Source of the DNA: Exiguobacterium sp. BMC-KP
Lineage (GTDB): Bacteria; Bacillota; Bacilli; Exiguobacteriales; Exiguobacteriaceae
Assembly (NCBI RefSeq): GCF_001275385.1
Contig: NZ_LGIW01000015.1
Span: 186,001-250,000 of the forward strand
Direction: 5' to 3'
Length of the DNA stretch: 64,000 nucleotides
The notes below the pieces were generated by a model. It was not told where the DNA came from. It saw nothing but the letters and a program-made list of their open reading frames with translations, and did no database searches. Positions 62,667 to 64,000 of the stretch are shown piece after piece. The translations under genes were made by a program, and so were the position numbers. How positions within the stretch are numbered: the first letter of the stretch is position 1; each line of letters starts with the position of its first letter.

Positions 62667-64000
62667 ATGAAATTGACAGAAATACAGGATCCGTCATTTT
62701 TAAAGCGTATGTCGGTCTCCGAACTCGAAGTCCTCGCTGGCGACATTCGACGCTTTTTGATTGAAGAATTAGCTACGACAGGTGGCCACTTAGCACCGAA
62801 CCTTGGTGTCGTCGAGTTGACGCTTGCGTTGCATCGTGAATTCAACAGTCCGAATGACAAGTTCGTCTGGGATGTCGGACACCAAGCATATGTGCACAAG
62901 ATTCTCACAGGACGTGCGAGCCAGTTTGATACGCTTCGCAAGCATAAGGGACTCTGTGGATTCCCAAAACGTAATGAGAGTGTGCACGACGTTTGGGAGA
63001 CAGGACACAGCTCGACGTCTCTGTCAGCAGCAATGGGGATTGCTGTCTCGAATGAACTGAGCGGTAAGGATGATCGTGCAGTCGCAATCATCGGTGACGG
63101 TGCTTTGACAGGTGGTATGGCACTTGAAGCATTGAATCACATCGGAGCAGAACAACAAAATGTCATCGTCATCTTGAACGATAACGAGATGTCGATTGCA
63201 CCAAACGTTGGGGCGATGCATCAAATGCTCGGACGGATTCGTTCATCACGCAAAGTGCGTTATGCACAAGATGAGCTCGAAACGTTAATTAAAAAAATTC
63301 CGGTCATTGGCGGACGCCTTGAAAAAGGAAGCGAGAAATTGAAGGAAGCCGTCAAAGGAGCACTTGTGCCTGGTATGTTCTTCGAAGAGCTCGGCTTCAA
63401 CTATTATGGTCCGGTCGATGGACACGATCTTAATGATTTGATCGAACAACTCAACTACGTAAAAAAAGAAGAAGGACCTGTCCTGCTTCACGTCATCACG
63501 AAAAAAGGGAAGGGCTATCGCCCGGCAGAGTTCGACGGAGTCGGCACGTGGCATGGTCTTGGACCATACAAGATGGAGTCTGGCGAAGTTATCAAAGGGA
63601 AATCAAAAGCACCAAGTTATTCCTTTACGGTAGCGGATACCTTAACGAAGATAGCACGCGATGATGAAAAGCTGACATTGATCACGCCAGCGATGAGTGT
63701 CGGTTCTAAACTCGATTGTTTTGAAAAAGAATTCCCAGAGCGGATGTTTGATGTTGGGATCGCGGAACAACACGCTGTCACGTTCGCTGCAGGTCAAGCG
63801 ACGCAAGGCATGAAACCGGTTGTGTCGATCTACTCGACATTCTTCCAGCGCGCATACGATCAACTCGTCCATGATGTCGCGCGTCAAAATCTCGACGTGA
63901 CGTTTACGATTGACCGATCAGGACTCGTCGGAGCAGATGGAGAGACACACCAAGGGGTCTTCGATATTGCCTTCATGCGCCATGTGCCGAATATTCGAAT
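62667..64000 (+). CDS. dxs: 1-deoxy-D-xylulose-5-phosphate synthase (3' truncated by window)
   Basis: First enzyme of the MEP pathway; thiamine diphosphate dependent. About 444 codons are present, open at the window end. [17 protein letters not shown] near residue 36, [32 protein letters not shown] with the TPP-binding Asp, and [15 protein letters not shown] are visible. The extra motif [10 protein letters not shown] agrees. Start ATG 62667 follows GGCGGTAAGGT. Its terminator lies outside. Confidence 0.96.
   Translation, partial: MKLTEIQDPSFLKRMSVSELEVLAGDIRRFLIEELATTGGHLAPNLGVVELTLALHREFNSPNDKFVWDVGHQAYVHKILTGRASQFDTLRKHKGLCGFPKRNESVHDVWETGHSSTSLSAAMGIAVSNELSGKDDRAVAIIGDGALTGGMALEALNHIGAEQQNVIVILNDNEMSIAPNVGAMHQMLGRIRSSRKVRYAQDELETLIKKIPVIGGRLEKGSEKLKEAVKGALVPGMFFEELGFNYYGPVDGHDLNDLIEQLNYVKKEEGPVLLHVITKKGKGYRPAEFDGVGTWHGLGPYKMESGEVIKGKSKAPSYSFTVADTLTKIARDDEKLTLITPAMSVGSKLDCFEKEFPERMFDVGIAEQHAVTFAAGQATQGMKPVVSIYSTFFQRAYDQLVHDVARQNLDVTFTIDRSGLVGADGETHQGVFDIAFMRHVPNIR

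Noticed and set aside
1-64000. Search for CRISPR arrays, prophage, transposases, integrases and toxin-antitoxin genes
   Set aside because: No repeat-spacer pattern, no mobile-element proteins and no integrase-bounded insertion at the tRNA pair; gene order is conserved core chromosome.

Overview
The window is a stretch of core chromosome from a low-to-mid-GC Bacillales bacterium that does not form spores. Exiguobacterium is my best guess, from gene content and protein style; no search was run. Gene order follows the Bacillus subtilis yqf-yqg-yqh-yqi region closely: nfo, zur, yqfW, ispG, sodA, pbpA, pst operon, rpmG, yqgN, yqgQ-glcK, ltaS-like, yqgW, yqgX, yqgY, mgsR, comGA-GG, gcvT-gcvPA-gcvPB, yqhL, lipM, mntR, yqhP, yqhQ, aroQ, yqhT, efp, accB-accC, nusB, folD, xseA-xseB, ispA, dxs. 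The spoIIIA operon that lies between efp and accB in sporeformers is missing.

Layout. 1-17 kb: tail of a helicase gene, nfo and an HNH-like gene, then a Fur-box-controlled feoAB iron operon with a small Cys-rich partner. On the minus strand follow a short XapX gene and the ppk-ppx polyphosphate pair. Next come a Zur-regulated zinc ABC operon ending in zur, nnr, two convergent c-di-GMP genes (a degenerate-GGDEF/EAL protein and a 5TM diguanylate cyclase), yqfW and ispG. 17-32 kb: a Na/Pi transporter, two CAT-anticodon tRNAs, a cytoplasmic alpha-amylase, sodA, pbpA, pstSCAB-phoU, and a DUF4912 plus GH57 alpha-glucan branching enzyme pair. 32-42 kb: rpmG (zinc-free L33), folate, DUF92, ldh with a compound redox control region, GNAT, an M42 peptidase, yqgQ-glcK, an LTA synthase homologue, small Bacilli membrane proteins and an Spx/MgsR-type regulator behind a tandem 11-bp repeat. 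42-64 kb: the competence pseudopilus operon with aroK, the glycine cleavage genes, lipoyl metabolism, mntR, an HPRT, and the efp/acc/nusB/folD/xse/isp/dxs series, cut off inside dxs.

Themes. Phosphate handling recurs (ppk-ppx, Na/Pi carrier, pst-phoU), as do metal homeostasis (Fur box on feo, Zur operon, MntR, zinc-free L33, Mn-type SOD) and cytoplasmic alpha-glucan and glucose use (GH57, GH13, glcK, ldh). Lipoylation (lipM) and glycine cleavage sit together. Nearly every transcription unit ends in a clear intrinsic terminator, and TTG or GTG starts are common. I see no phage, insertion sequence, CRISPR array or toxin-antitoxin module.

The most unusual items are the GH57 enzyme fused to half of a GT-B glycosyltransferase fold, the three perfect 11-bp operator-like repeats before the Spx-family gene, the overlapping Fnr-type and Rex-type sites before ldh, the unannotated XapX gene, and start or overlap oddities within comG.
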